From contig WGMV01000010.1 of NCBI GenBank assembly GCA_016124905.1, positions 1 through 56,538 of the forward strand: 56,538 bases of DNA. The letters are read 5' to 3'. Numbering within the stretch: position 1 is the stretch's first letter; each line of letters starts with the position of its first letter. Source of the DNA: a bacterium. GTDB lineage: Bacteria; Pseudomonadota; Alphaproteobacteria; Rickettsiales; RI-342. The position numbers and the translations under genes are program-made. The notes under the pieces were generated by a model. That model searched no databases. It saw only the letters and a program-made list of their open reading frames with translations, and had not been told where the DNA came from. Positions 8,206 through 15,085 of this stretch are shown here, one piece after another.

Positions 8206-9214
8206 GATCCTGCTCCTTCGCTTCCTGACGGATGTCGATTTTCTGGCGCATGAGACCGTATAGCATATCCAGGCGGGGGGTGGCCAGCCTGTGACGTTTG
8301 GCCAGCTCCACCACGGCGCCGAGAATGGTTTCCAGCTCAAGGGTGGCGTCCTTTTCCCAGTCCTGCAGCATGGAGGTTTTGTGCGCGCCGAGCTTTTCAG
8401 CCACGCTCAGGCGCTCTTCCAGGTTGGTGAGGGCTGTAATGCCCATGCTTTCGGCCACCAGGCGGATCTCTTCCATGATACCGATGATGATGGGGCGGGT
8501 ATTCGGGTCGGTCGCAATGCGGTTCATGGGGGCGCGGGTGATGACGCTGACGGGGTTGTAGGCGGCATTTCCCCACACTTTATGCCATACTTCGGCGCGA
8601 ATATCGGCTTTCGCCTGCGCATCGATACCGGCGGCGGTCATGGCGTTCACCAGGGTTTCCAGCCGTGCGGAGGTGGGGGCAGCTGGTTCGCCAAACCGGT
8701 ACCAGGACTCGAACCCCACATGGATGTGGCCGGGCCGTTCGATGCTGGAGGCAATGTTGGTCACGCAGCCGATGGCGCGTTCCGGCCCAAGTGTTTTCCA
8801 GATGCGCCCGCCTGGGTCCACGCTGTCCAGCCAGGGCTGGTTCCATGCGGGTTGCACACCGTAACCGTACCACCAAGGAATGCCGTTGACGATGCTGGAG
8901 ACGGCGGTATCGGGCTTGAAAAGCGGCAAAAGGGACGGTGCGATATCCGGAATCAGGTGAGATTTGACGCCAAGCAGCACATAATCCGCCTTGGGAAGCT
9001 CTTCGGCCCTGTCGCTGGCGGCATGAATGGGCGCCTGCACGGTTTTGCCGTTTGCAATGGTCAGTTCCAGTCCTTGCCGCTGCATGGCCTGCAAATGGGC
9101 GCCCCGGCGGCCAAGCACGCTGACACGGTGCCCGTTAAGCGCCATTTTAGCGGCGATATAGCCACCCACCGCACCCGCGCCAACCACGCATATGTCCAAA
9201 ATCCGTTCACTCAT
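8186..9214 (-). CDS. panE: Ketopantoate reductase (ApbA/PanE) family
   Basis: The 342-residue protein has the Rossmann motif VVGAGAVGG at residues 10-18 and the family's catalytic lysine K212 followed by NAAYNPVSV (N220, P221). Near the C-terminus KTSMLQDWEKDATLELE matches the substrate-side motif of the family. The reaction expected is NADPH-dependent reduction of 2-dehydropantoate to pantoate for coenzyme A, but this family also contains members with other 2-keto acid substrates, and no panB or panC gene is nearby, so the name is tentative. The start at 9214 is set by AGGG just upstream; the longer frame from 9331 runs into the tRNA gene. It is followed by, and overlaps, the BamE-like gene. 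Confidence 0.85.
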   Translation of the reverse strand: MSERILDICVVGAGAVGGYIAAKMALNGHRVSVLGRRGAHLQAMQRQGLELTIANGKTVQAPIHAASDRAEELPKADYVLLGVKSHLIPDIAPSLLPLFKPDTAVSSIVNGIPWWYGYGVQPAWNQPWLDSVDPGGRIWKTLGPERAIGCVTNIASSIERPGHIHVGFESWYRFGEPAAPTSARLETLVNAMTAAGIDAQAKADIRAEVWHKVWGNAAYNPVSVITRAPMNRIATDPNTRPIIIGIMEEIRLVAESMGITALTNLEERLSVAEKLGAHKTSMLQDWEKDATLELETILGAVVELAKRHRLATPRLDMLYGLMRQKIDIRQEAKEQDHAMAHA

Positions 9215-9303
9215 TCGCCCTACATAGTGCCAATGGCGGCCTTGGCCAAGGCTTTTTGCGCTTGCCTTTTTGGCAAACCATCGTAAATAAGACACCCCTG
9301 TGC

Positions 9304-9380
9304 GCACCCATAGCTCAACTGGATAGAGCATCTGACTACGGATCAGAAGGTTAGGAGTTCGAATCTCTTTGGGTGCGCCA
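9304..9380 (+). tRNA. tRNA-Arg (anticodon ACG)
   Basis: The 77-base gene folds as a complete cloverleaf. The seven acceptor pairs join GCACCCA at 9304 with TGGGTGC at 9370, followed by discriminator G and an encoded CCA. The anticodon stem TCTGA/TCAGA encloses the loop CTACGGA, which gives anticodon ACG. The T arm contains GTTCGAATC. The A at position 34 is normally deaminated to inosine by TadA so that CGU, CGC and CGA are read. Confidence 0.97.
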
Positions 9381-9387
9381 GCGTTTA

Positions 9388-9409
9388 GCCGGGCATGCCC
9401 GGCTTTTTT
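9388..9409 (+). terminator. Rho-independent terminator after tRNA-Arg
   Basis: A perfect 7-bp stem (GCCGGGC with GCCCGGC) and a very short loop are followed by six T residues, eight bases after the tRNA CCA end. Confidence 0.92.
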
Positions 9410-9423
9410 ATTGCCGGAGCAGA

Positions 9424-9437
9424 TTGACCAAGGTCAA
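9424..9437 (+). promoter_or_regulatory. FNR/FixK-type box upstream of hemN
   Basis: TTGACCAAGGTCAA is a perfect inverted repeat of TTGAC with a four-base centre, which matches the FNR/FixK consensus TTGAT-N4-ATCAA. Its centre lies 42.5 bases before the hemN ATG. The expected -10 at 9460-9465 (TAGCCT) is poor, so the transcription start is uncertain. hemN is a standard FNR/FixK target in alphaproteobacteria. Confidence 0.85.
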
Positions 9438-9472
9438 GGCCGACGGGGGCGATAAAGCTTAGCCTTTGCCTC

Positions 9473-10828
9473 ATGACACATAACGGATCATCCCTTTCAT
9501 TGCTGGCGCATGCCAGGCAGGTGCCGCGTTACACCAGCTACCCCACGGCGCCACATTTCGTGCCTATGGGTGCGCAAACCCATGCGGATTGGCTGGGCAG
9601 GCTCGGTCCCGATCCCGTATCGCTTTACGTGCATGTGCCTTATTGCAAACAGCTTTGCTGGTTTTGTGGCTGCAATACGAAAATCACGGAGCGCTATGCC
9701 CCGGTTGAAGATTATCTGCATGTGATGAAACGTGAGATGCGGCTGGTGGCGGATGCAATCGGCAGGCGGCAGCCTGTTTCTCATCTGCATTTCGGCGGTG
9801 GATCGCCCACCATGCTGACGCCGGATGATTTTGCCCGTTGCATGGGGTGGATAAGGGAATGTTTTGACCTGGTGCCAGCCGTGGAAATTGCGGTGGAGGC
9901 AGATCCGCGCGGTATGACGGAAGCCAAAATCGCGGCTTATGCCAAGGCCGGTGTCAACCGCATCAGCCTGGGCGTGCAGGACTTTGAGGTGGAGGTGCAG
10001 CAGGCGATCCATCGTGTGCAGTCCTTTTCCACCATTTATGATGCCGTGCGGCTTTGCCGTGATTACGGCATTGAGCATATCAGTTTCGATCTGATGTACG
10101 GCCTGCCCCGGCAAACACCCAACAGTATGCGCAGAAGCATTGAATTCGCTCTATTGTTGAATCCAAACCGGATATCGCTGTTCGGCTATGCGCATGTGCC
10201 ATGGAAGAAGAAAAACATGCGCCTGATCAAGGACGAGGAACTGCCCGATGAGGCGTTGCGCCTGGCATTATTTGAACAGTCGGCCCATCTGCTGGCGGAA
10301 GCAGGTTATGCGCAGATAGGGCTCGACCATTTTGCGCTGCCAGGGGACGAGATGGCGGCTGCGGTGAAGGCAAAAACACTTCGCCGGAATTTTCAAGGCT
10401 ACACGACCGATAAGGCCGATACGCTCATCGGCCTTGGTGCTTCCGCCATCAGCAGTTTTGAACTGGGCTATGTCCAGAATAATCCGCTGACGGATCAATA
10501 TGAAAAGGCGGTGATGCATGGCAGGTTTGCGACCGCCAAAGGCGTGACCCTCACCGATGATGATCGCCTGCGTCGACGAATCATTGAGCAGCTGATGTGC
10601 TATTTTGAAGCGGATGTGAATGGTTTATGCGCTGGGCTGCGTATGCCAGCGGCCATGTTTGATGAGGTATTTACGATGCTGAAGCCTTTGGAGGCGGATG
10701 GTTTTGTTTCTATCCAGAACGGCCATGTACGTGTTAATGCCGATTATCCGCAGGCCGTCAGGCTGGTGAGCGCGGCATTCGATAGATACTTCATACCGGA
10801 ACAGAAACTTTACAGCCGCGTGGCTTAA
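9473..10828 (+). CDS. hemN: Oxygen-independent coproporphyrinogen III dehydrogenase
   Basis: HemN is a radical-SAM enzyme that converts coproporphyrinogen III to protoporphyrinogen IX without oxygen, for heme synthesis in micro-oxic or anoxic cells. The 451-residue protein has the HemN-specific cluster motif CKQLCWFCGC with C58, C62 and C65 as [4Fe-4S] ligands and C67 next to them; the preceding YVHVPY and the later HFGGGSPT are typical. The length matches true HemN (about 450-460) and exceeds the shorter HemW group, which lacks the CGC extension. An FNR-type box precedes it, and heme is needed for the cbb3 oxidase encoded nearby. No ribosome-binding sequence is visible before the ATG. Confidence 0.96.
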   Translation: MTHNGSSLSLLAHARQVPRYTSYPTAPHFVPMGAQTHADWLGRLGPDPVSLYVHVPYCKQLCWFCGCNTKITERYAPVEDYLHVMKREMRLVADAIGRRQPVSHLHFGGGSPTMLTPDDFARCMGWIRECFDLVPAVEIAVEADPRGMTEAKIAAYAKAGVNRISLGVQDFEVEVQQAIHRVQSFSTIYDAVRLCRDYGIEHISFDLMYGLPRQTPNSMRRSIEFALLLNPNRISLFGYAHVPWKKKNMRLIKDEELPDEALRLALFEQSAHLLAEAGYAQIGLDHFALPGDEMAAAVKAKTLRRNFQGYTTDKADTLIGLGASAISSFELGYVQNNPLTDQYEKAVMHGRFATAKGVTLTDDDRLRRRIIEQLMCYFEADVNGLCAGLRMPAAMFDEVFTMLKPLEADGFVSIQNGHVRVNADYPQAVRLVSAAFDRYFIPEQKLYSRVA

Positions 10829-10865
10829 GTCGCTGGTATGCTGATATTTTATATGTTATGGCTAG

Positions 10866-10880
10866 CCCGTTTTAAACGGG
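10866..10880 (+). promoter_or_regulatory. Inverted repeat just before the Crp/Fnr start
   Basis: CCCGTTTTAAACGGG has perfect seven-base arms around one central base and ends seven bases before the start codon, immediately next to the GAGG ribosome-binding site. It could be an operator or an RNA hairpin that hides the ribosome site. It does not match the FNR box. Function is a guess from position. Confidence 0.35.
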
Positions 10881-10887
10881 TGAGGCC

Positions 10888-11619
10888 ATGGCATTAGCTA
10901 AACCGACCAGTACCAGTATTTTTGAGGAACATGCGCTTTTCAAAGGCCATCCCGGCGCATGGAAGCATATGGCGCCGCTCATGCGGACCCGTCATTTTCG
11001 TAAGGACGATGCCATTCTTTGTCATGGCGACAAGGCGGATAATCTGTGGGTTGTGGTCAGCGGCTGGCTCAAGCTTACACGGCAAACGCCGGATGGGAAG
11101 GAAACCATCATCGGGCTGTGCACCGACGGCGATATTCTTGGCGAGGCAGCGCTTTTCGCCCATGCGCAATATCCCTACCATGCGGAGGTGCTGGGAGCCG
11201 AAGCCACGGTGGTGGTGCTTCCGGCCGATGTGGTGCGCAATCTGGTGAAGGAGGACAGTTCCTTTTCCGCCAGCATCATGCACCTGCTGAATGAGCGGAT
11301 GTTTCAGGCGCAACTGAAGCTTGAACATATGAGCACCATGTCCGCCGCGCAACGGCTGGGCTGTTTTCTGCTGCGCCTGTGCCATAGCCAGGAACATGGC
11401 AGCCGTGAGCTTGATATACCCGTGGAAAAACATATTCTGGCGGCGTTTCTCGGCATGAAGCCGGAGACGCTTTCCCGCAGTCAGCAGCAGCTGAAAGAGG
11501 CGGGGGTGGTGGTTAAAGGCCAGCATATTGTTATCAATAACATCACGGCATTGCGGCAGTATGTCTGCAATAGCTGTTCAGAATCCGGCGCGTGCGATGC
11601 CGAAGCGGATGATGAATAA
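10888..11619 (+). CDS. Crp/Fnr-family transcription regulator with C-terminal cysteine cluster
   Basis: The 243-residue protein has a cyclic-nucleotide-type beta barrel (about 30-120, with GDILGEAALF), a long dimer helix (about 125-155) and a winged helix-turn-helix (about 180-205). The recognition helix contains ETLSR (E193, S196, R197), the same E-x-x-S-R contacts that let FNR read TTGA/TCAA half sites. It lacks the N-terminal cysteines that hold the oxygen-sensing cluster of FNR. Instead it ends with C227, C230 and C236 (YVCNSCSESGACD). It therefore could be FixK-like, or could sense redox through its tail. It follows hemN by 59 bases, and four matching boxes lie within 14 kb. GAGG precedes the ATG. 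Confidence 0.92.
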   Translation: MALAKPTSTSIFEEHALFKGHPGAWKHMAPLMRTRHFRKDDAILCHGDKADNLWVVVSGWLKLTRQTPDGKETIIGLCTDGDILGEAALFAHAQYPYHAEVLGAEATVVVLPADVVRNLVKEDSSFSASIMHLLNERMFQAQLKLEHMSTMSAAQRLGCFLLRLCHSQEHGSRELDIPVEKHILAAFLGMKPETLSRSQQQLKEAGVVVKGQHIVINNITALRQYVCNSCSESGACDAEADDE

Positions 11620-11622
11620 TTC

Positions 11623-12915
11623 CTAAGCCGCCGCGCCGAGGCTTTCGATGAAGCGGGTGATGTTGCTGTTTAGCGCGTTGGAAGCACCCGACAGGGTGGT
11701 GGAGGATGTGCTCACCAGTTGAGCGGCTTCCTTGGACTGGGCAGCCGATTTTGTTACCGCTTCCACGGATGCCGAGAACTGGCGCGCGGCATCGGTTGTG
11801 GCCTGAAGGTTGCTGGATATTTCCTGCGAGGTGGCCGTCTGTTCTTCCACGGCGGAGGCGATGACGCAGGATACCTGGCTCAAGCCGCCCAGGCGGTCCA
11901 GTATGTGCGATATGGTTTCGCTGGTCTGGGCGATCTGTTCCTGAATCTGGTTGGTGTATTGCTCCACTTCGGAGGTGGCCTGGGTGGTGCGGGTAGCAAG
12001 ATCTTTGACCTCGGAAGCCACCACGGCGAACCCTTTGCCGGCTTCGCCCGCATGCTGGGCTTCAATGGTGGCGTTCAATGCCAGCAGCGTTACCTGGGAA
12101 GCAATGCCGGTGATGAATTTGGTAATCTCCCCGATGCGGCTGGAACTGTTCATCAGGTTTTGAATGACGGCGCGCGTACGTTCGCCTTCCGCCACCACTT
12201 CGCGCGAGAGATCGTTGGCGTGATTTACCTGATAGCTGATTTCCCGAACGGCTGTTGCCATGGCATCCATGGCTGTGGCGATGTTGCCCATCTTCTCCAA
12301 TGTAATGGTGCTGGAATGGGAGAGCGATACGGCCTGCACGTCGTTTTGCCGTGCAACCTCACTCAGCGAATTCGAGGTGTTCATCAGTTGTGTAATCGAA
12401 TTATTGAGCATGGCGATGGTTTGCATCACGCTTTGTTCCAGCCTGGCGCCCGCATCTTTGGCGGTTGCGATGAGATTTTGCCGGACCTTGTGTGATGAAC
12501 TGTTCAATCCTTCCGACGCCTGTTTCCATGTGCCGCTCAAGCCGGTTGTCATGATGTTGCGGTAGAAAAGGCCGCGCGCCGCATGTTCAGCGCTTGCACC
12601 GGATTCACGGATGTAGGCATCCGCCACATCGATAAAACGATTGACTGCATAGACAAGCGAGCGCATTTCGCCTTGGGATGCAGGCAGTATGATGCGTTGT
12701 TCAAGGTTGCCTGTGGCGCATTGATTGGCAATGCGGGTGATCTGGCGGATTTCCCGCTGATGAAGCGATGAAAAATAGAGGGCTAGCGTAAGAAGCGCCA
12801 GAATAACGCCGTGTATGGCAAAGAGATAAGTATGCATTAAAAATGTAGAGAGCTCCAACCCTATGCTGAGGCTCGTGCAGAGCATGAATCTAGAGGGATA
12901 AGATAATTTCGTCAT
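11623..12915 (-). CDS. Methyl-accepting chemotaxis protein, probable partner of the PAS protein
   Basis: The 430-residue protein starts with two adjacent hydrophobic helices (about 10-30 and 33-50) with almost no periplasmic loop, followed by a HAMP-like region (about 50-105) and a long coiled coil. The conserved signalling hairpin lies at about 275-305 (LLALNATIEAQHAGEAGKGF and the following AVVASEVK). It therefore signals to CheA/CheW but has no periplasmic ligand domain. The membrane hairpin without sensor resembles E. coli Aer after removal of its PAS domain. It overlaps the PAS gene by 26 bases, so the two are probably one split aerotaxis receptor. It converges on the Crp/Fnr gene with three bases between stops. 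Confidence 0.93.
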   Translation of the reverse strand: MTKLSYPSRFMLCTSLSIGLELSTFLMHTYLFAIHGVILALLTLALYFSSLHQREIRQITRIANQCATGNLEQRIILPASQGEMRSLVYAVNRFIDVADAYIRESGASAEHAARGLFYRNIMTTGLSGTWKQASEGLNSSSHKVRQNLIATAKDAGARLEQSVMQTIAMLNNSITQLMNTSNSLSEVARQNDVQAVSLSHSSTITLEKMGNIATAMDAMATAVREISYQVNHANDLSREVVAEGERTRAVIQNLMNSSSRIGEITKFITGIASQVTLLALNATIEAQHAGEAGKGFAVVASEVKDLATRTTQATSEVEQYTNQIQEQIAQTSETISHILDRLGGLSQVSCVIASAVEEQTATSQEISSNLQATTDAARQFSASVEAVTKSAAQSKEAAQLVSTSSTTLSGASNALNSNITRFIESLGAAA

Positions 12916-13417
12916 AATTGCCGCCCTGTTCTTTTACCCATGTCTGCATCGCCTCATAGGATGCGTTCAGTCCCGCGGTTGTTGTGCCGTGCTGTTTTTC
13001 AATTTCCAGGAGTTGACCGTAGAGGGATTGAACTTTCGTTACAGTTTCCGGGTTTGGACGACGCCGATTGGAATGGTACCCCACGATATTACCCGCCGAG
13101 TCATAGCTTGGGGTAACATGCGCCATAACCCAATAATGATCGCCATTTTTGCAGCGGTTCACCACATATGCGAAAATTTCATTACCGGTTTTTATACGTT
13201 CCCACAAAAGACGGAAAACGCATTTTGGCATCCGTGGGTGTCGAATAAGATTGTGAGGCTTGCCCAGAACTTCTTCAAGTTCATAACCCGCAATGCGGAG
13301 GAACACATCGTTGGCATAGGTGATGATGCCACGGTTATCTGTTTTGCTGACAATGAACTCATCTTCGTCGAAATGTCGTTCTATGCCGGTTAGTTGAAAT
13401 GTGCGGTTGGTATTCAT
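12890..13417 (-). CDS. Aer-type PAS domain protein (redox/aerotaxis sensor)
   Basis: The 175-residue protein has one PAS domain (about 20-125) closely like that of the aerotaxis receptor Aer, which binds FAD and follows the redox state of the respiratory chain. Shared features are ITYANDVFLRIAGYELEEV, the LIRHPRMPK segment (R59, H60) in the FAD pocket, NGDHYWVMAHVTP and GYHSNRRRPNPE. It has no membrane helix or signalling domain of its own; those are in the overlapping MCP gene downstream. About 50 C-terminal residues may form a helix that docks on the MCP. A class-II FNR-type promoter ends at its start codon, so expression should rise when oxygen falls. Confidence 0.93.
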   Translation of the reverse strand: MNTNRTFQLTGIERHFDEDEFIVSKTDNRGIITYANDVFLRIAGYELEEVLGKPHNLIRHPRMPKCVFRLLWERIKTGNEIFAYVVNRCKNGDHYWVMAHVTPSYDSAGNIVGYHSNRRRPNPETVTKVQSLYGQLLEIEKQHGTTTAGLNASYEAMQTWVKEQGGNYDEIILSL

Positions 13418-13424
13418 GCTTCCT

Positions 13425-13465
13425 ATTGTAATTTAAAGAGGAAAGCGTGCTTTGATCTATGTCAA
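13425..13465 (-). promoter_or_regulatory. FNR/FixK-dependent promoter of the PAS-MCP pair
   Basis: On the minus strand TTGACATAGATCAA (13452-13465) matches the FNR consensus, and TACAAT at 13425-13430 matches five of six bases of a -10 box. The box centre is 41.5 bases from the A of the PAS start codon, and the -10 predicts a transcription start within one or two bases of that A. This is exact class-II spacing and implies a leaderless or nearly leaderless message. Confidence 0.75.
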
Positions 13466-13467
13466 AT

Positions 13468-13911
13468 TTATGACACTGAAAAAACGTGATTTAAGGCCTG
13501 GATCATCTGTTCCTGGCTGGTCGGCTGGTTGAACCAGGATGGCATAAGGGGGTATTGGATTTCCGCTATGATACGGCACGAGGCGTCGGGGGTGAGTATA
13601 GAATGCAGCCATGCCATGTCGCCGGGGCTGCCGATAAGCACCAGCCTGTCAAACTGCTGAAGGTGCATGGCGTCCTCCATTCTGTTTTGAAAATCAGCAA
13701 TGGTAGGGAAGACCATTGTGTTTTCTTTAACGGGTATGGGGACCAGGCCTGAGGATTTTTGATTGAACAAGGAAATGCGTCCTTCGCATGCGGCAATGAC
13801 CCATATACGCGAAGTGTTGGCGCACCCAGCCTCTGAACAGCATTCGGAGCAAGCTTTCTCAAGCTTGCTCCTCTTGCCTTTGTAGGAATGGATGTCCTGA
13901 CAGTTGGACAT
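13468..13911 (-). CDS. Host-attachment (eRF1-like) family protein, cysteine-rich N-terminus
   Basis: The 147-residue protein resembles the family annotated as required for attachment to host cells, a bacterial eRF1-like fold. The clues are IWVIAACEGRISLF near residues 36-49 and DRLVLIGSPGDMAWLHSIL (88-106), followed by CRIIAEIQYPLM. The function of the family is not settled. The N-terminus is unusual, with four cysteines in CSECCSEAGC (21-30), which suggests metal binding or disulfides. I choose the ATG at 13911, one base after the OmpW stop; the longer frame from 13965 overlaps ompW. It may be co-transcribed with ompW. Confidence 0.65.
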   Translation of the reverse strand: MSNCQDIHSYKGKRSKLEKACSECCSEAGCANTSRIWVIAACEGRISLFNQKSSGLVPIPVKENTMVFPTIADFQNRMEDAMHLQQFDRLVLIGSPGDMAWLHSILTPDASCRIIAEIQYPLMPSWFNQPTSQEQMIQALNHVFSVS

Positions 13912-13912
13912 A

Positions 13913-14521
13913 TCAGAACCGGTAGCCGATACCCACGCCGATGAGCCAGGGATCGATATCCACATCAGCCACTACGGCGCCGCCGTTGAATTTGGCGGTG
14001 GTGTCAATGAAGACCTTCTTCACGTCGACGTTGAAATACAGGTTGTTTTGAATCGGAATATCCACGCCGACCTGCAGCGCGCCGCCGAAGCTGTTATCGT
14101 AATCGACGGAAGAAAGGGTGCCTGGGTCTTCGTTATAAAACATGGTGTAGTTGATGCCGGCGCCAACATAGGGCTTGAAGCTCTCGAAATTGGTGAAGTG
14201 GTATTGCAGCGTCAGCGTGGGTGGAAGAAGCCAGGCGCTTCCGACATCGGTGCCGCTGGTGGTTTTGACATTGTGCTTGGTGGTGGCCAGGATGAGTTCG
14301 GCGGCAATATTAGGCGTGAAGAAATAGGAGAAGTCCACCTCGGGCACCACGCTGTTATCCACATCCACTTCGCCCCCGATGTTGAGGGTGCTGTTTTCAT
14401 CGGGTACCACGCCAAGTGCACGAGCGCGAATCATCCAATTGCCGTCATACTGGCCGGAAGCGGCCATCGCGCTGCCTGCGGAGAGGATGGTCAATAACGA
14501 AGCGGTCAGTAGTTTCCTCAT
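13913..14521 (-). CDS. ompW: OmpW-family outer-membrane protein
   Basis: The 202-residue precursor has a signal peptide (about 1-21, ending AMA) and an eight-stranded barrel pattern. It shows the OmpW hallmarks: WMIRARALGVVPD at the mature N-terminus, EVDFSYFFTPNIAAEL, the PPTLTLQYHF segment, FKPYVGAGINYT, and a terminal IGVGIGYRF ending in Phe for barrel assembly. OmpW is a small hydrophobic channel in the outer membrane that is induced under low oxygen in enterics through FNR. An FNR-type box lies in its promoter here too. AGGA is eight bases before the ATG at 14521; the longer frame from 14704 crosses the next gene. Confidence 0.93.
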   Translation of the reverse strand: MRKLLTASLLTILSAGSAMAASGQYDGNWMIRARALGVVPDENSTLNIGGEVDVDNSVVPEVDFSYFFTPNIAAELILATTKHNVKTTSGTDVGSAWLLPPTLTLQYHFTNFESFKPYVGAGINYTMFYNEDPGTLSSVDYDNSFGGALQVGVDIPIQNNLYFNVDVKKVFIDTTAKFNGGAVVADVDIDPWLIGVGIGYRF

Positions 14522-14553
14522 GGGTAGGTCCTTTATCAAAGAATGTTTCATCC

Positions 14554-14622
14554 TTTGTAATTCCAGGCGATGATGTGCATCTTGACCTGTATCAAGCTGA
14601 CATGGCGCCGGGCGGGTATCAT
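14554..14622. promoter_or_regulatory. Shared FNR/FixK box with divergent promoters (ompW and ydcH-like)
   Basis: TTGACCTGTATCAA at 14582-14595 matches the FNR consensus. On the minus strand TACAAA (14554-14559) and on the plus strand TATCAT (14617-14622) are -10-like hexamers. Both place the box centre about 41 bases before the predicted starts, so one site could activate both directions with class-II geometry. Confidence 0.7.
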
Positions 14623-14644
14623 GATGGAAGAAAAAGGAGGAACC

Positions 14645-14887
14645 ATGAGTCTGGATCAACATAGCCTTGTGCAGGAATTTCCCGAGTTTAAGGAACGTAT
14701 TCACCTGCTAAAGCAGAATGACGGCCATTTTTCCCGTCTTTTTGCGGATTATGACCGGGTGGAGCATACCATTCACCGCATTGAAGCTGAAAATGAAGCC
14801 GCGGGTGACGAGCGCATGGAACAGCTCAAGAAAGAGCGACTGCGCCTCAAGGACGAATTATATGCCATGCTGAAAGAAGCCGCCTAA
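14645..14887 (+). CDS. YdcH/DUF465 family small protein
   Basis: The 80-residue protein has the DUF465 pattern: EFPEFKERIHLLKQND, then HFSRLFADYDRVEHTIHRIE and a final KKERLRLKDELYAML helix. The family forms a helical hairpin or coiled coil; its role is unknown. The start at 14645 has a near-perfect AAGGAGG sequence before it. It is divergent from ompW and shares the FNR-type box with it, which suggests it is made at low oxygen. Confidence 0.92.
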   Translation: MSLDQHSLVQEFPEFKERIHLLKQNDGHFSRLFADYDRVEHTIHRIEAENEAAGDERMEQLKKERLRLKDELYAMLKEAA

Positions 14888-14904
14888 GCATACAGGGGAG
14901 GCGG

Positions 14905-14940
14905 GCCGCGTTCAGACTTTAGGCCCGGGCGCGGCTTTTT
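14905..14940 (+). terminator. Probable terminator of the ydcH-like gene
   Basis: GCCGCG (14905-14910) pairs with CGCGGC (14930-14935) and is followed by TTTTTC and another T run. It starts 17 bases after the ydcH-like stop and lies within the 3' end of ccoS on the other strand. The loop is long (19 bases), so strength is uncertain. Confidence 0.5.
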
Positions 14941-15085
14941 CTTTTTCCTCTTCATCCTGCAATATGCGGTATGCTGCGCCGTCCAGATCTTCAAACTGAC
15001 CGTTGCGCATGGCCCAGAAGAACCCGGCGAGCCCGGTCAGGCCAAGCCCGAATGCAATGGGAATGAGGTATATGAGGACATCCAT
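14912..15085 (-). CDS. ccoS: cbb3 oxidase assembly protein CcoS
   Basis: This 57-residue protein is easily missed. It has one membrane helix (LIYLIPIAFGLGLTGLAGF) followed by FWAMRNGQFEDLDGAAYRIL, the conserved CcoS segment, and a charged tail. CcoS is needed to insert heme and copper cofactors into the cbb3 oxidase. Its ATG directly follows the TAG of ccoI, with AAGGAGG a few bases upstream, so it is the last gene of the ccoNOQP-GHIS cluster. Confidence 0.95.
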   Translation of the reverse strand: MDVLIYLIPIAFGLGLTGLAGFFWAMRNGQFEDLDGAAYRILQDEEEKEKAAPGPKV

